From NCBI GenBank assembly GCA_009602725.1, contig WELB01000285.1:39176-103175 (forward strand): DNA of 64,000 nucleotides, written 5' to 3'. The stretch is from Spirogloea muscicola (Eukaryota > Streptophyta > Zygnematophyceae > Spirogloeales > Spirogloeaceae). This document shows, one piece after another, positions 24,701 to 36,056 of this stretch. How positions within the stretch are numbered: position 1 is the first letter of the stretch; every line of letters begins with the position of its first letter. The position numbers and the translations under genes are program-made. The notes under the pieces were generated by a model. It was not told where the DNA came from and ran no database searches. It saw nothing but the letters and a program-made list of their open reading frames with translations.

Positions 24701-24989
24701 GCATTGTTGTCTGCAGTCTGCATGTCGATTTTGCTGACAATGGACGCAGCCTGTTTTCTATCCCCAGGACGATGCAGACGCCACGGCACGCAAACTCAGA
24801 GCTGCAGGTTTCCAGGTTGACGTCAGGCCCTTGCTCTTGGACAAGCAGCTCGCATCAGCCACACGTGCCCATAAGCTGCAGAAGCCACCCATCCACAGCA
24901 ACTGCAAGAGCCAGTCACTTGCAGCTGACGCTGCTCCAGGCACCCCACACATTGCAGGCCAGACTCTCTCAGACTCTTTGGTAGTCTAG
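15798..24989 (+). CDS. dnaE: DNA polymerase III alpha subunit (DnaE), bacterial/cyanobacterial type, nuclear gene with 24 introns
   Basis: This is a family C replicative polymerase. Exons: 15798-16217, 16455-16521, 16761-16881, 17049-17136, 17347-17381, 17657-17717, 17928-17983, 18098-18203, 18367-18450, 18649-18689, 18792-18900, 19085-19168, 19333-19464, 19709-19767, 19867-19934, 20075-20160, 20424-20570, 20791-20886, 21057-21164, 21368-21619, 21809-21903, 22012-22069, 22245-22493, 22705-24609 and 24768-24989. All junctions agree in phase; the total is 4749 nt, about 1582 residues. The first ~115 residues are Ala/Arg/Ser-rich and look like an organelle presequence. The PHP domain starts [18 protein letters not shown] and includes ALTDHG and ATNDSHF. 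The polymerase core has [36 protein letters not shown] and [12 protein letters not shown], with the three expected acidic positions, plus the fingers segment [13 protein letters not shown]. An OB fold ([14 protein letters not shown] to VYGELERRG) lies near the C terminus. Wording of most blocks is closest, from memory, to cyanobacterial DnaE. Confidence 0.95.
16672..16707 (+). repeat. 18-bp direct tandem duplication in DnaE intron 2
   Basis: Two perfect adjacent copies of CTTCGACTGTACATCATT, at 16672-16689 and 16690-16707, inside the second intron of the DnaE gene. Confidence 0.9.
16933..16971 (+). repeat. Poly-C run with an embedded N in DnaE intron 3
   Basis: A homopolymer of C about 39 bases long, interrupted by one N at 16952. 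It lies between DnaE exons 3 and 4. Its true length is uncertain, but it does not touch coding sequence. Confidence 0.9.
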
Positions 24990-25766
24990 ATGCTTCTGTA
25001 GATTCTCAGAGTTGTGCCACTTCAGCTTAGGAGAGGCGACCTGGCGATCATCTAAGTTGACTAGTGCAATTAAATGTGCCGGTCGACTTCCCGTGTTTAT
25101 GCACTTGACCCTGTCCAATTATTTCGAGATCTGTCAGCAAGAGCATCTTAAATCCTGCTGGAAAGCCAACTATACATGTTGACGAAGTGGAGCGGTCTCT
25201 GGACACGCATGGCTCGCGAAAGCGATAAGATGTGCGTCATTGCTGGCACTGGTGAAGGAGCTCGTCCGATATGATATCTCCTTCTCATTGACAGCAATAG
25301 GCAATTGTGCGCGCATCACAGATTTACCTGGCCTGAAGGATCTGCAAAGGGAAAAGCTCCAGATTGGGGGGGGGGGGAGCGTGAAACAGATCAATGAATG
25401 AATGAGCCTTCTATCCTGCTGGGAGGAGGGGAAGGTGCGGCAGGACAAAGCAAAGGCAAGAAATTCGTCCGAAGGCTGACAAGGGGGGCTCGCTAGGGAC
25501 CTGTAAAAGGCAAGTGAGCCGGCACATGACTGTGTGGCATGCTTTATAGTGAAAGTGGCAGACTGAGGATTTGGAACAGGCTCTGTGCAGATGCTTCTGG
25601 TGCACACACTCCCGAATTGAGAAGACAAGCAGCATACTCGACTGCTTGTACTCTGCGCAGCAGTCACATGTGGCCCCCACTATTGCGTATGTATGTACCT
25701 GGGGGCTGCGAAGCTTCCGGCGCCTAGTCCGGACACGGTCCAAGCGTTGACTCTGTCCCGCCTGCG
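24990..25766. other. Convergent intergenic region between DnaE and KEA
   Basis: About 780 bp hold the 3' ends of DnaE (plus) and KEA (minus). A run of ten G lies near 25367. No other gene or repeat copy is recognised. Confidence 0.5.
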
Positions 25767-28700
25767 TCACCTGTGATGGTGCTCGCTCTCAGAGCCGCCC
25801 CGCCAGCTCTTGCCGCCGCTGCCACCGCTACCGCCCATGCCCAGCATCGCCGACAGGGGCCGCCGCATCATCGCCCGGCTGGGTGTGGTCGGCGACAGGA
25901 GCGCGGCCTTCCCGACTCCCCCGCCGCCACCTCCCGCCTCCTCGCCCACCTCCTCCGCCTCCTCCTCCCGGCCCTCGTCGGCCCTCCCCGAGTCCCTCCT
26001 CGTGAGTGACGAAGCATAGTCGCTGCAACGACGCGCGTCAACATCCGTAAATACGTGCGTGCGGCACTGCATCCACTAACTACTCTAGACCAAATGACCA
26101 AGCTCAACCTCAGGATCTAAGTCATCTCCAACCCCTGATTCAAATACTAGAATATCACTCATCTGCAATCTGTGAAGCATGCTGCCAACTTTCCAGCAAA
26201 GTGGAGAGACAGTGAAGCTGAGGCTCACCTTGGAGAGTAGTCGGCGGCAACCTGGGACTGCATGAGGGGGGTCTGCGGGGATGCCGCAACGTCCAGGCCG
26301 TCCAGTGCCGCAGCGGCCTTGGCGCCGCCACGTGGCCGCTTGGTCATCGAGTCTGCCTCCTCCCGGTGGTTCGTGATGACCAGTGGAAGCATCTGGTGGT
26401 CCTTGTCGTTACCGCTGTAGCGCACTTTCTTGCCGCCTCCAAGGCTCTGCTCCCAATGCAGAACAAGGCAAGCGGAGGACCTCAACCCCAGCTCTGACAT
26501 GACACACCTCTGCAGCACCAGCTAAGCCCAATTCTGGCGAGAAACAATCAAGAGTAACAACGGTAGCTGCTCCCAACAGCTCCCATTAGATCTGCCAAAT
26601 TGGCCTATGAAGGTCAAAATTTTGCTACAGCAACTTCATCAGTATTGAGCAATGAAGGCATACAGGTGGCAACTGGCAGTCAAGCTAGATCATGCCCGTG
26701 GGGCGAAATGGCATCAGGAGGCAGCTGAATAAGTAGTGGTATTCTTCCATACCTGGGTCGCAAGGATGTACGGCACGAGCTTGAAAGCGAAGGGCGTGAG
26801 CACCAGCGAAAGTGCAGTGGTGCCCATGAGGAGGAGGTACACCTGGCGTGACACAAGGTTGAGTGCCTGGGCACGGCTTAGGAGCACGAACGAAAACTCC
26901 CCAATCTGCGCGAGCGCAATGCCCACGCTTACCGCCGTGCTCGCCGTGTACCCGAAGACCTTCACCTGCGGCCTCGAAAAGGCATAAGAGCATGAGGCAT
27001 GAGGCAGCAGCCAGTTCATGGACATGTGTGAGGACGTCGGTGTCAGTGCAAAGCCATTCTTAAGAATGATATGCAAGCAGCAATGAAGAGCTGCTATCCC
27101 AGAAGGCAATAAGATGGTATTGATATCGATCCATCCATTGCTCACCTAGTCATTTCTTACAAAGACTTATGCATTTGCTATACATTCTGTCTTCATATAG
27201 AAGAGGCATGAGATTGTGCAATTGAATATGATTGTATCATGAGTCAGGACAACGTTCTTACCACAACAGCAATGAGGAGCGCCTTGCCAAAGAAGACCAC
27301 GGCGAGGGCGGTGAGAAGTATGTCCTTGTGCTGCCACAGGAACACGGGGTGCATGACCATGCCAATGCTCGCCAGGAAGAGCGCTGCGAAGATGTTGCGA
27401 ATTGGCTCGACCTGGTGCAGAGTCCGCTCGCTGTAAGCATTCCCTGCTTGCACCCCAGCCATAAGATAGTCTGACTTTAGACTTTGAAGGTCAAGATTAA
27501 GAGAATGGTCTTCAGGCTTAGCATCCAGAATTTAGAACTGTAAGGTGATCAGCTAGATGCCAAGCTCTACATGATCTGCTGCTCTTATATCAAATAGTGC
27601 CATAAGCCCCAACTTCAGTTGCATCAATCTGTGTGCAATGGCCTCAGCTGCAATAAGAGAAGGTGCACAATGCCAGGCACTAAGAACGTAACAGGGGTAT
27701 GCCGTACACAGAGCAGCAACGCAAGTGCGTACCTGACAGCATGAGGCCACCAACAAATGCCCCAACTTCCAGGCTGAGGCCGGTCCACTCGCTGAGGAGC
27801 GCAACTGAGAGGCATACAGCAACGACGGCCATCTGGTAGAGCTCTGAGTTGCACTTGACGAGCCGCATGAGAGTGCGCAGGAAACGGGGGATGAGGAGCT
27901 TTGCCGCGGCCCAGGCCAGGAGGCAGAAGGCAACAAGAAGCACAAGCTCCCGGCCCAGGGCGTACAGGATGGCAACAACGCCGCCCGTCTTGGATGCGAG
28001 CGCCGGCATGACCGCCAGGAGGATGCCAAGCGCGCAATCCTGCAGGATGAGGGTCCCCAGCATAATCTGCAGATGGAAGCCGAGCAGGAAATAGTGGTGA
28101 AGGAGTGGCCTGGTTAGTAAGTCCTGTTACACTGCCACAATGCATGAAGTCAAGCTGTTGTGAGGGATGACGATGAAGGTATGAGGACAATGCAGAACAT
28201 GTCAGCCAAGCTGCCATAGCTGGCAGGTATACCTTACATGACTTCACATGAAGACTGACATGCCAATACTAGGGTCGCTTGTGGTCATGTACTTGTTGAG
28301 TCCTCACCTGGCCATGCTCTGTGTTGCTCATGTTGGAATCCATCAGGCACTTGAGCACAACAGCAGTTGATGACATTGACAGAAAGGCACCTGCTTGTAA
28401 CGAGCACTGTGCTTCAGAGGTGTAGCTTATAAACTTCAATGCTTCATGTCAGGCGAGTAACAAGGCAATTGACATCTGCAAGTTGTCCTTGACTTGATGT
28501 AATGTACCAGTCATGTATGACTGAGGAGTACATGACAAAAGCATGAGGCCTGATGTTACCAATTCGAAAGCCTGAGCCATACCTACAAAGATGCCCTGAG
28601 GAGCAGAGGACCCCAGCAGACCGCCCAGGAGTATGGCAAAGCCAATCTGCAGCGCTCCTCCGCCCAGCGCGACGCTGTGCACGCCCTGCATCTTGGAGAT

Positions 28701-31158
28701 GTTGAACTCCACCCCCAGCGCAAAGAGGAGGAAAACGACTCCGAACTGCGCCAGCGTCTCCACCTGCATAACAATTCAATTCAGATGGGGATCAAAGGCC
28801 AAGAGTCAGTGTGCAAACAAGCCATCTTCAGAGGGTTTAAGCGCATGGCAGCAGAGTCGCACACTCCAGGTAAGCCCTCGGGTGAAGAAGCTACAAGCTG
28901 CTGGCATCTTGCACTCGGAGCATGACTGCACTCGCACCTGAACGAGCTCATGGATCAGCTTGAGCCCACCGGGCCCAACGACCATGCCGGCGGCGAGGTA
29001 CCCCAGGATCAGTGGCTGCCCAAGCATGCCGCAGATCAAGCCGCCGACAGCTGCCGCAACAATGATCTGCACCTCCAGAGGAGCTGAGGAAACTAAGGCC
29101 CTGAGCAAGCAGCAGGTGCTGGCACAGTGCTCTATCTGCATCAGTAAGCTCCTGCACCATGCATGCCTGCCAAACCCATCGGCGCAGTATGTCATCGCAT
29201 CTTGAACTCTAGGATGAACCCCAGCCCTCTGACATGCTGGACAAGCTTGAATCAAATCCTTTCTTACCTTGACTATGTCTGAGATGAGAGTCAGATCCTC
29301 CTGCAGCTGCATCTGGGAGCCCTTGCCGGGGTTGCTGATGACGTACTCATTGTCCTGCGACAATAAACGCACGCTTGCGCGTAAGCTTGCAAGCAGGACT
29401 GGGCCTCCACGAGCATGCACGGGCATGGGATGCTCAGCATGTCTTCTGGATGGAGGGGGGAGCTGCTGCTTGAGTGCACCTTGGAGTCAATGAGGCGGGG
29501 GAGGTCGTCCACGGCCTCGTTCTCCTCCTTCTCGCTCTGCTTCTGCTTGGCCGCCTCGTCCATGTCCTTCGCCTTGGCCTGGTCCTTGCCCAATTCCTCG
29601 GCAGACTTGCCGCCCATTGCCACAGCAACCTCAGAAGCATTGACAGCAGTTTCATTCTGGCGGCACACAAGAGAGTAACAGCCAATGTGTCATGGTCACA
29701 TTTGTCATGAAGGACCAATTTAGGGTAAGACCCAAAGCAAACTCAGTAACATCATCAATTTGCACTCTTTACATTAGTAGCGGATGCTGACCTTGGGCCG
29801 CAGCTGCTCCTTGGAGGCCCCCCCGAAGAACGTCTCCAGCCACGGCTTGTGGTCCCCGGTCCCTGCTTGACCACCATCACGCTCCTTGTCCTCCTCCTTC
29901 TCCACGAGAGCCCCCTGAGCTCCCGCGCCACCGCCATCAGCCGCCCTGGCCTGGCCGTCGTCCTCCCTCCCGGCCTCGTCGTCTGCTGGCGGGGGCATAG
30001 CCGGCACTCTGCAATCACAGCAAGAAACTCAGCCAAGACCAGTTTTGCCTGGCCACTCATCTGACAACACTCGTGTGACAAACCAGGTCGTCAAAGCCCT
30101 TACTTCCTGCCGGACACTACAGCACTACAACGAACACTGAACGAGCACCGAGGGCGACATGCGACTGCGGTCGCCCCAGGAAGGCATCAGAGCACACCGC
30201 CAACGTCACTCCCTGATGACGGCAGCTGACCTGTGGTGGTGCTTCCCGACGCGCGCCACGGTCTCCAGCACCGCCTCCTGCTTCTCCAGGGTCTCGTTGA
30301 AGCGGCCAGCTCCCTGGCCGCTCCCCAACGGGCAGCGCTGCCGTCAGATGCGGCGCAGCCGCGACCGGCAGATGGACGAGCTGCCCCTGGCCATGCCCTG
30401 GATCGAGTGCAGCGAGGTCGACCGGGACTGCCTCCGCAGACGTGAGCGGGAGACGATGCCGACGCAGGCAGCTGACACTCTCCCACTCGACCGCAAGTCA
30501 CAAGCCCTGCCCCTTCTCGCCAGCAGTTCGCCGGCGCATCCAGACGGTGACCTCAGCCGCGACGCAGTGGCACAGGTGGAGGACGACGGCCTAAAGTGAC
30601 GACGCGCTGCTCGACGTTCCCGGGCCGAGGCGAAGGCCGTCGGGGCTTCCGATTCCAACGCGCGCGAAGCCAGTGCCACGGCGGCATAGGAGTGATCACC
30701 TGCTCCTCCACGTCCTCCAGGCTGTCCAGCATCTTGTTGAACGTGGCCTGCATGTCCTCGCCGCCCTTGGCCGCCGCGTCCTTGCCCTCGATGTCCTCGT
30801 CGTAGTGCTCCGGATTCTCGTCCACAGCAGCGGCCCCGTCGTGGCGGTCGTCGACGAGCCTGCGCCGGGGCATGGCCGGCGGGTCGTCGAAGGGGCGCGC
30901 ATCTAGCTGGCCCGCCGCAGCATCGCCGCCGCCGCGGACGGCGGCGCCGAGCGGGTCCTGCCGCAGCGCCGACGCCGGCGGCAGCCGGCACAGCGCCGCG
31001 CAGGCGCTTAACGAGTGAGTGGCTGAGGCTCTGAGAAGTGGCAGCCATCTCTGCGTCTCCTGCAGGTGGTGCAGCTCCGCNGGGAGGGGCCACACGGTGG
31101 CTGTGGGGGGAGGCCGGGGAGAGGGAGAGAGGAGGGGGGGGTGGTAACGGATGGCCAT
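25767..31158 (-). CDS. KEA: K+/H+ antiporter of the KEA4/5/6 (CPA2) type
   Basis: This is a membrane antiporter exchanging potassium for protons; plant KEA4-6 sit in endomembranes. Exons seen, 5' to 3': about 30702-31158, 30231-30300 (ETLEKQEAVLETVARV), 29792-30009, 29480-29655, 29272-29356 (EYVISN...LTLISDIVK), 28939-29067 (LGQPLILGYLAAGMVVGPGG), 28588-28766 (TLAQFGVVFLLFALGVEFN), 28309-28390 (AFLSMSSTAVVLK), 27733-28056 (GTLILQDCALGILLA; GLSLEVGAFVGGLMLS), 27262-27430 (QVEPIRNIFAALFLASIGM), 26753-26965 (FGYTAST...ALAQIGEFSFVLLSRA), 26229-26446 and 25767-26022. The last two exons form a cytosolic tail of about 155 residues rich in Gly, Ser and Glu, ending SEHHHR; they join in phase. No TrkA-N (KTN) domain is present, as in KEA4-6. 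The 5' end is uncertain: the first exon contains an N at 31081. A small exon may be missing between 27733 and 27430. Confidence 0.9.
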
Positions 31159-32460
31159 CCCCCGGTCGGCGAGACGCGCTCTCTAAGGCGGGACCGTTGC
31201 CCGTGGGGTTGCGAAATCGTTTCTGTGAGCGAATGCCCCCAGATCGAGCCGATCGGACGGCGTTGGTGGCTCGGAGCTCCGACTGCTGCCCCCCGGCGTC
31301 TGTAAGGCACACCAAATGTCGTCAAAATTGGATCCGTGGTGTATTCAATGCCCGGCCATCGCCGATCGGACGGTGCACCGTGAATCTTGCCGCGCACGGA
31401 GGAGGACGGGTCCTCTGCGGGCAGAGAGCCTAACCAGTGTGTGGCAGCCGGCAGGGCCTTCCGGGCCTGCCGAGGCTGGGCGGTGCACGTGCCGGGCGGG
31501 GGCAGGTTACTCGATAATCGCCGGGCCCCCGCCTCCGAGAAAGAGAAAGACGCTTCCAAGAGAGGGCGGTGGCTGGGAGAGGCCAGCCCAGGAAAAAGAT
31601 ATAAGCAGGTCCGAAGGGGCCAGGGAAAGCGCAAAAGCATATACAGAGGCAAGTAGCTACCAAACACTCAGTGACTCTTCTCGAAGGGCGCGCCATTCTT
31701 CTTCTTCTTGAGATAATGCTCGCCCATAGAGAAGAAGGGCTGGCAAAGCCAGCCCAAAAAGAATGGACAATGTCCGAAGCCAAAGACAGCAAGCGCGGCC
31801 AGATTAACTGGTGGCTGGCCCAAAAGAATGGACAAGGTCTGAAGGAGTCGGAGTGCTTGTTGTGCTTCGTACTTCCCCTGGCCCCTTCTCGTCCTTTGTT
31901 CATTCTTTTCTGGGCTGGCTTTTTCCCGTTCCGTGGCCCCAGTGGCCCCCCCGTTCTGCCATAGCCTCTTCAGGCCCCGCAGTCGCTGCTTAGCTCGAGT
32001 TTGGCCCCTTCGAACCTTGTCAATTCTTTTCGGGCTGGCTTCTCACAGCCCTTGCCCCCATTGGGAGAGCCACTTCTTCTGCCAATGGGCTGGCTGTTCT
32101 CAAGGTTTTTCCAGCCCCTATCCTCAATGGGCGAGCCCTTCTCTCGAGTGCTAAGGACTGAGACAGCAGTAAGCGAACTCTCAGTAACCTCTCGTCAGTA
32201 GATGCAAAACTGAATAGCTAGCAGGCGGAAAGACATCGCCCTGACGGAAGGCGGAGGCCGCCGCCAGAGCGCGGCCTGCGCACAAGTGGACCGCAAATGA
32301 AAAAGGAGCCGGAAAAGGACTACACTACAAAACACAAGACGATGCAGCGGGCTCACTACAGAGAAAAGCGCGGCCAGATTGACTGGTGGCTGGGAGAGGC
32401 CAGCCCAAAGAAATGGACAACATCTGCTGGAGCCGGAGTGCTAAGTACTAAGACAGCAGC
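31159..32460. repeat. Dispersed hairpin-core repeats upstream of KEA
   Basis: No host gene is seen. Repeat copies include a GGCTGGGAGAGGCCAGCCC core near 31570, a GGGCTGGCAAAGCCAGCCC core near 31738, the GCGCGGCCAGATTAACTGGT block near 31795 (a variant near 32375), and a reverse copy of the CCAATGGGGGCAAGGGC block at about 32005-32080. Confidence 0.7.
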
Positions 32461-32469
32461 AAAGAAGAC

Positions 32470-33712
32470 TCAGTAACTAGTCAGTAGATGCAAGTCGGAA
32501 TGAGTAGCCTTAAGGCGGATAGCAGGCGGATCCCCTGGCCCCCTTCTCGTACTTTGTTCCTTCTTAGGGCTGGCTTTTCCAGCCCCTATCCTCAATGGGC
32601 GAATCCTTTCTCCTTGATAGACGTACCCGCAAGTGAGCAACATCAAGCCTGAGTAGCTCGCTGCAGGGAAAGAGGCGCTCCGCCGAGACCCAGAGGCGGC
32701 GGCACGGCCTGCTCGCTTGTGGACGGCGTAGGCAAGGGATCGTTGAAACGATACCGCCAGGCGCATTCGGAATACTTGGGCGAGCGAAACGGCGGCGTTG
32801 AAGCCGGGCATCGGGCATCGCCCCTGGCAGACCCGGCCGCCGGGCAATGGCCTGACGGGCAAGCCGCTGGAGGAGATCCAGCCAGCGGCTGCCAAAAGCC
32901 CCGTGAACATCTATCGCCAGGGCCGCGAATTCATCACCAACCGGGTGATCGGCGTATTTTCGCTCTTTGCCCCGGGTCGCCAGGCCAACTAGGTGCCCTG
33001 CAATCGACGCCGATCTGGTGGGATTGGCGGAGTCGATGCAATCAGTTGTCACCACATCGGCGATGATGCGAGGACCGCCGCCGGGCGGAATGGCGACGTC
33101 GGCGCGTCGAGTATGGGGCTGGCCGTTCGCGCCCGGCTGGATGGGCATTATTGAGGTGTTTTCCACAGCCACCTTGAAGCATGAACACCCCCTGCATGCC
33201 ATCTCGCATGAGGTCGTGGGAACCGGTCTGCTCGCTCCCGTGCGCGCAACGGAGGATATGCGCAGCCAGCTCCGCAGGGGCGGCGTGACGGGCACCGCAC
33301 TCGCACTAAAGCAGCAGCAGGTCGGAGAAACTAGTGTCCTGGTAGCGGGTCCCCTGGCTAGGGCCAGTGGCGGCAGCAAGGGCACGACCGGCGCGGAGAT
33401 GCAGCGCGCAAGCCATGGACCGCTGCAGCGAGACGGCCAAGCGCATGCGATACACCTGCGCCGGGAGCCTGCTGCATGGAAGTCCACCGGCTCCCCAAGG
33501 CTGCGGCGGGCGAAAGCGTGGCGGGAGAGTTTGTTGAGTAGCTCGAGCCACCTAGCGCCAGGTGCACCGTGGGTGTCGATGGCGAAGCGGGAAGAACTCG
33601 TAATCCTGCGGATGAGGTCAGCGTGTTTGAGCTCCTGGCCCGGGCGGCGCAGGCCACCCGAAGAACAAGCTGCTCTTAAAGCAAACAAGGGGGGCGACAC
33701 AACAGCTCTCAA
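32470..33712 (-). mobile_element. Degenerate non-LTR retroelement C-terminal fragments (two adjacent copies)
   Basis: A long open minus-strand frame (about 380 codons) joins pieces of the same retroelement protein end that recurs through the window. The right piece (33712 to about 33310) has FAIDTHGAPGARWLELLNKL and then the tail YRMRLAVSLQRSMACALHLR in a shifted frame. The left piece (about 33240 to 32600) has QPHTRRADVAIPPGGGPRII, then TTDCIDSANP, VGDEFAALAIDVHGAFGSRW and LLQRLARQAIAR. The arrangement (R-A-D, then a D about a dozen residues later, then a helical segment with DVHGAFGS) resembles the restriction-like endonuclease region of R2-like elements. That assignment is inference. Confidence 0.6.
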
Positions 33713-33776
33713 TATAAGGCAGGGGCTGCAGATAGAAGAGAGAGAGAAGGACGCTTCCAGGAGAGGGCAAGGGCTG

Positions 33777-33845
33777 TGAGAAGTGGCTCTCCTGATGGAG
33801 GCAAGGGCTGTTAACAGCCAGCCCCAAATAATTTGACAAGGTTCA
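33777..33845 (+). repeat. Dispersed repeat copy with a perfect GGCTGTTAACAGCC palindrome
   Basis: A diverged copy of the block seen at 55351 and 59385 (GAAGTGGCTCTCC...GGCAAGGGCTGT...GACAAGGTTC). In this copy the hairpin core is the perfect 14-bp palindrome GGCTGTTAACAGCC. Confidence 0.75.
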
Positions 33846-33904
33846 AAGGGGCCAATCTACGAAGGGCCAAAAGCGCTGTCTTAGAATTGGGAAGGATGAC
33901 CCAC

Positions 33905-34640
33905 TCAATACGCACGCGTGAGGAGCGGCAGATCCGAAAGACTAGCTGTTGGCAAGCAAACCCCCTGACGAAAGTCAGAGGCTGCAGCAAGAGCACGGCC
34001 AGCTCGCAGGTGCAAGGCGTGGGCCATGGACCACTGAAGGGAAGTGGATAGTCGCATGCGGTAGACTTGGGCAGACGAGCCAGCGGCGTTGAAGTCAGCC
34101 TGCTCCCCTTGCCTGCGGGACACAGCGCGCCACGCAAGCCTGGCAAGCAGGTCGAGCCACATCAAGAGCCCCGTGCACAGCCACGGCCAGGGGTACAAAC
34201 TCGTCTGCAGCCGGGTGGTCTGCCATATTTTGCTGCCTTGCCGCGAGCGGCATTCGCCCCTGCATGGCCGGCTCCCGAGGCAGAACATCCCAGACTGGAG
34301 CGATCCACCAAATCGGTGCTGACCCATCTGCCCATCTGCAATGATGCGCGGGCAGCCGCCCGGCGTGGAGGCCACCAAATTGACACGGCGAGTGTGCAGT
34401 CCATCCGCCTTCAGTAGGATGGGCATAATGAAAAGTGATCTCGACAGTGTTTCCGCCCCAGGAAAATGCCGAACATGGCATCGCTGAGGAGGTCGTGGGC
34501 CGCAGTGCGTTCACCTCCACTAACGCAGCGGAGGACATGCGCCGCCGACTCCGCCGGGTCCGCTAACCCGGCCGCAGTGCGCCCAGCAGACCCTGCGGGG
34601 GGAGACCCAGCAGGCGATGGATTGCCGTGCGGAAAGAAAT
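33905..34640 (-). mobile_element. Degenerate retroelement C-terminal fragment
   Basis: The minus strand carries, in changing frames, a Cys/His segment (AAHVLRCVSGGERTAAHDLL, about 34500-34560), an endonuclease-like segment, the stretch FVPLAVAVHGALD near 34180 and the tail YRMRLSTSLQWSMAHALHLR near 34000. Frame changes show that it is decayed. Confidence 0.6.
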
Positions 34641-34696
34641 TGCTCGTCCGGCATCCTGAGTGCGTCGTAGAAAGTGCTCGCCCTGAGAGAAGAGAA

Positions 34697-35575
34697 AAGT
34701 GCTCGCCCATAGAGAGGAGGGGCTGGCAAAGCCAGATCGAAAAGAATGGACCGTGTCCAAAGCCAAAGAAAGAGGTGCCGAAAAACGACTACACCTCAAA
34801 ACTATCCCAGCCACCAGTTAATCTGGCCGCGCTTGCTTTCAAAACCCTACAAAACACAAGACGATGCAAAGGGAAGCTCAGTACCCGCAAGTGAGCAACA
34901 TCAGGTCGGAGTAGCTCGCTGCAGGGAAAGAGGCACTCCGCCGAGAAGGGGAGCTAGCAAAGCCAGCCCAAAAAAGAATGGACAATGTCCAAAGTCAAAG
35001 AAAGAGGTGCCGAGAGCGGAAGCGCGGAGAGCCAGGCTGCCGCGCCAGAAGAGGATACCGATTGCAGCCGGGCCTGCCCGCGCACGTCTGTCGGAGAGAG
35101 GAGCTGCAAGCTGTGATAAGCCAGCCCAAAAAGATGAAGGCAGTTATAGACTGCCCTAGTTAGACTCACGGAAGCCAGGAAAAGTGCTCGCCCTTATAAG
35201 AAGAAAGAAAAATGTGGTCGCCCATAGAAAGTGGGGCTAGCACAAATATAGGATGGGGCTGGGAAAGGCCAGCCCAAGAAGAATGAACAAAGTTCGAAGG
35301 GGCCAGGGGAAGCGCTAAAGTGCCAGCACAAGAGGAATCAAGCAGCTACGAACACTCAGTAACCCCTGCTTAGCAGCCGCACGTCAGAGAAACTGGGCTC
35401 CTGGTAGCGGGTCCCCTGGCGAGGGCCAGAGGCAGCAGCGAGGACGAAATGGCCCGCCCATAGAGAGAGGGGCTCGCAAAGCCAGCCCAGGAAAGAATGG
35501 ACAATATCCGCAGGCCATAAAGGCCACAAAGCGGTGCTGAAAAAGAAAAACTACAGACCAGGACACGTAATGATG
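34697..35575. repeat. Repeat-dense stretch with several GGCTGGCAAAGCCAGCC-core copies
   Basis: Copies of the block GCTCGCCCATAGAGA...GGGGCTGGCAAAGCCAG... followed by GAATGGACAATGTCC lie at about 34700-34785, 34942-35010 and 35452-35530, with a GGCTGGGAAAGGCCAGCCC core near 35251. A reverse copy of the GCGCGGCCAGATTAACTGGT block is near 34805-34835. No host gene is seen. Confidence 0.75.
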
Positions 35576-35886
35576 CAGATGGATGCTCAGGCGAGGGCAC
35601 GACCGGTCACGCAGATGCAGCGCGCGCGAGCCATGGTGGACCTCTGACGAAGGACGGCCCCGCTCTCCCGTCAAGCCTGTGACGGCGGGCCGCTGGAGAC
35701 GGCACGCCCCGGCCGTTACGGCGCGCGCGGGGGTCGCCGTTGGAGTCTCTCGGCGCACGTGCGCGCCCGTTCCCCCCCGCCGGCGTCGGACACGCCGCCC
35801 CGCCCTCCCTCCACTCTCCCCCACTCCCTCCCTCCGCGCCAGCTGCGACCAGGCCGCCGCGCCCGCGCCCGCCGCCTCCGCCGTCG

Positions 35887-35967
35887 NNNNNNNNNNNNNN
35901 NNNNNNNNNNNNNNNNNNNNNNNNNNNNNNNNNNNNNNNNNNNNNNNNNNNNNNNNNNNNNNNNNNN
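35887..35967. other. 81-base assembly gap next to PMT exon 1
   Basis: A run of 81 N flanked by a (CCG)n run on the right. The first exon of the downstream methyltransferase gene probably lies in or just before it. Confidence 0.95.
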
Positions 35968-35969
35968 CG

Positions 35970-36001
<32 letters not shown>

Positions 36002-36056
36002 TGCCGCCGCCGGGCTCGCTGCCTGACTCTCTCTCGTCGCCTCCTCCCGCTGCAGC

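Noticed and set aside
22684-24984. 766-codon frame starting at an ATG at 22684 as a stand-alone gene
   Set aside because: The ATG lies in an intron; the frame is exon 24 of DnaE read through the last intron.
15798-24989. DnaE as bacterial contamination of the assembly
   Set aside because: The coding sequence is split by 24 introns with spliceosomal signals and lies between two eukaryotic genes, so it is a nuclear gene.
31004-31315. Alternative KEA N terminus beginning MAATSQSLSHSLVKRL
   Set aside because: It is in a different frame from the exon that joins the rest of KEA; the N at 31081 prevents a firm decision, so it was not annotated separately.
32005-35575. CRISPR-like array, because short palindromic units recur
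   Set aside because: Units differ in length and orientation, spacers are not regular and themselves repeat, and the genome is eukaryotic.
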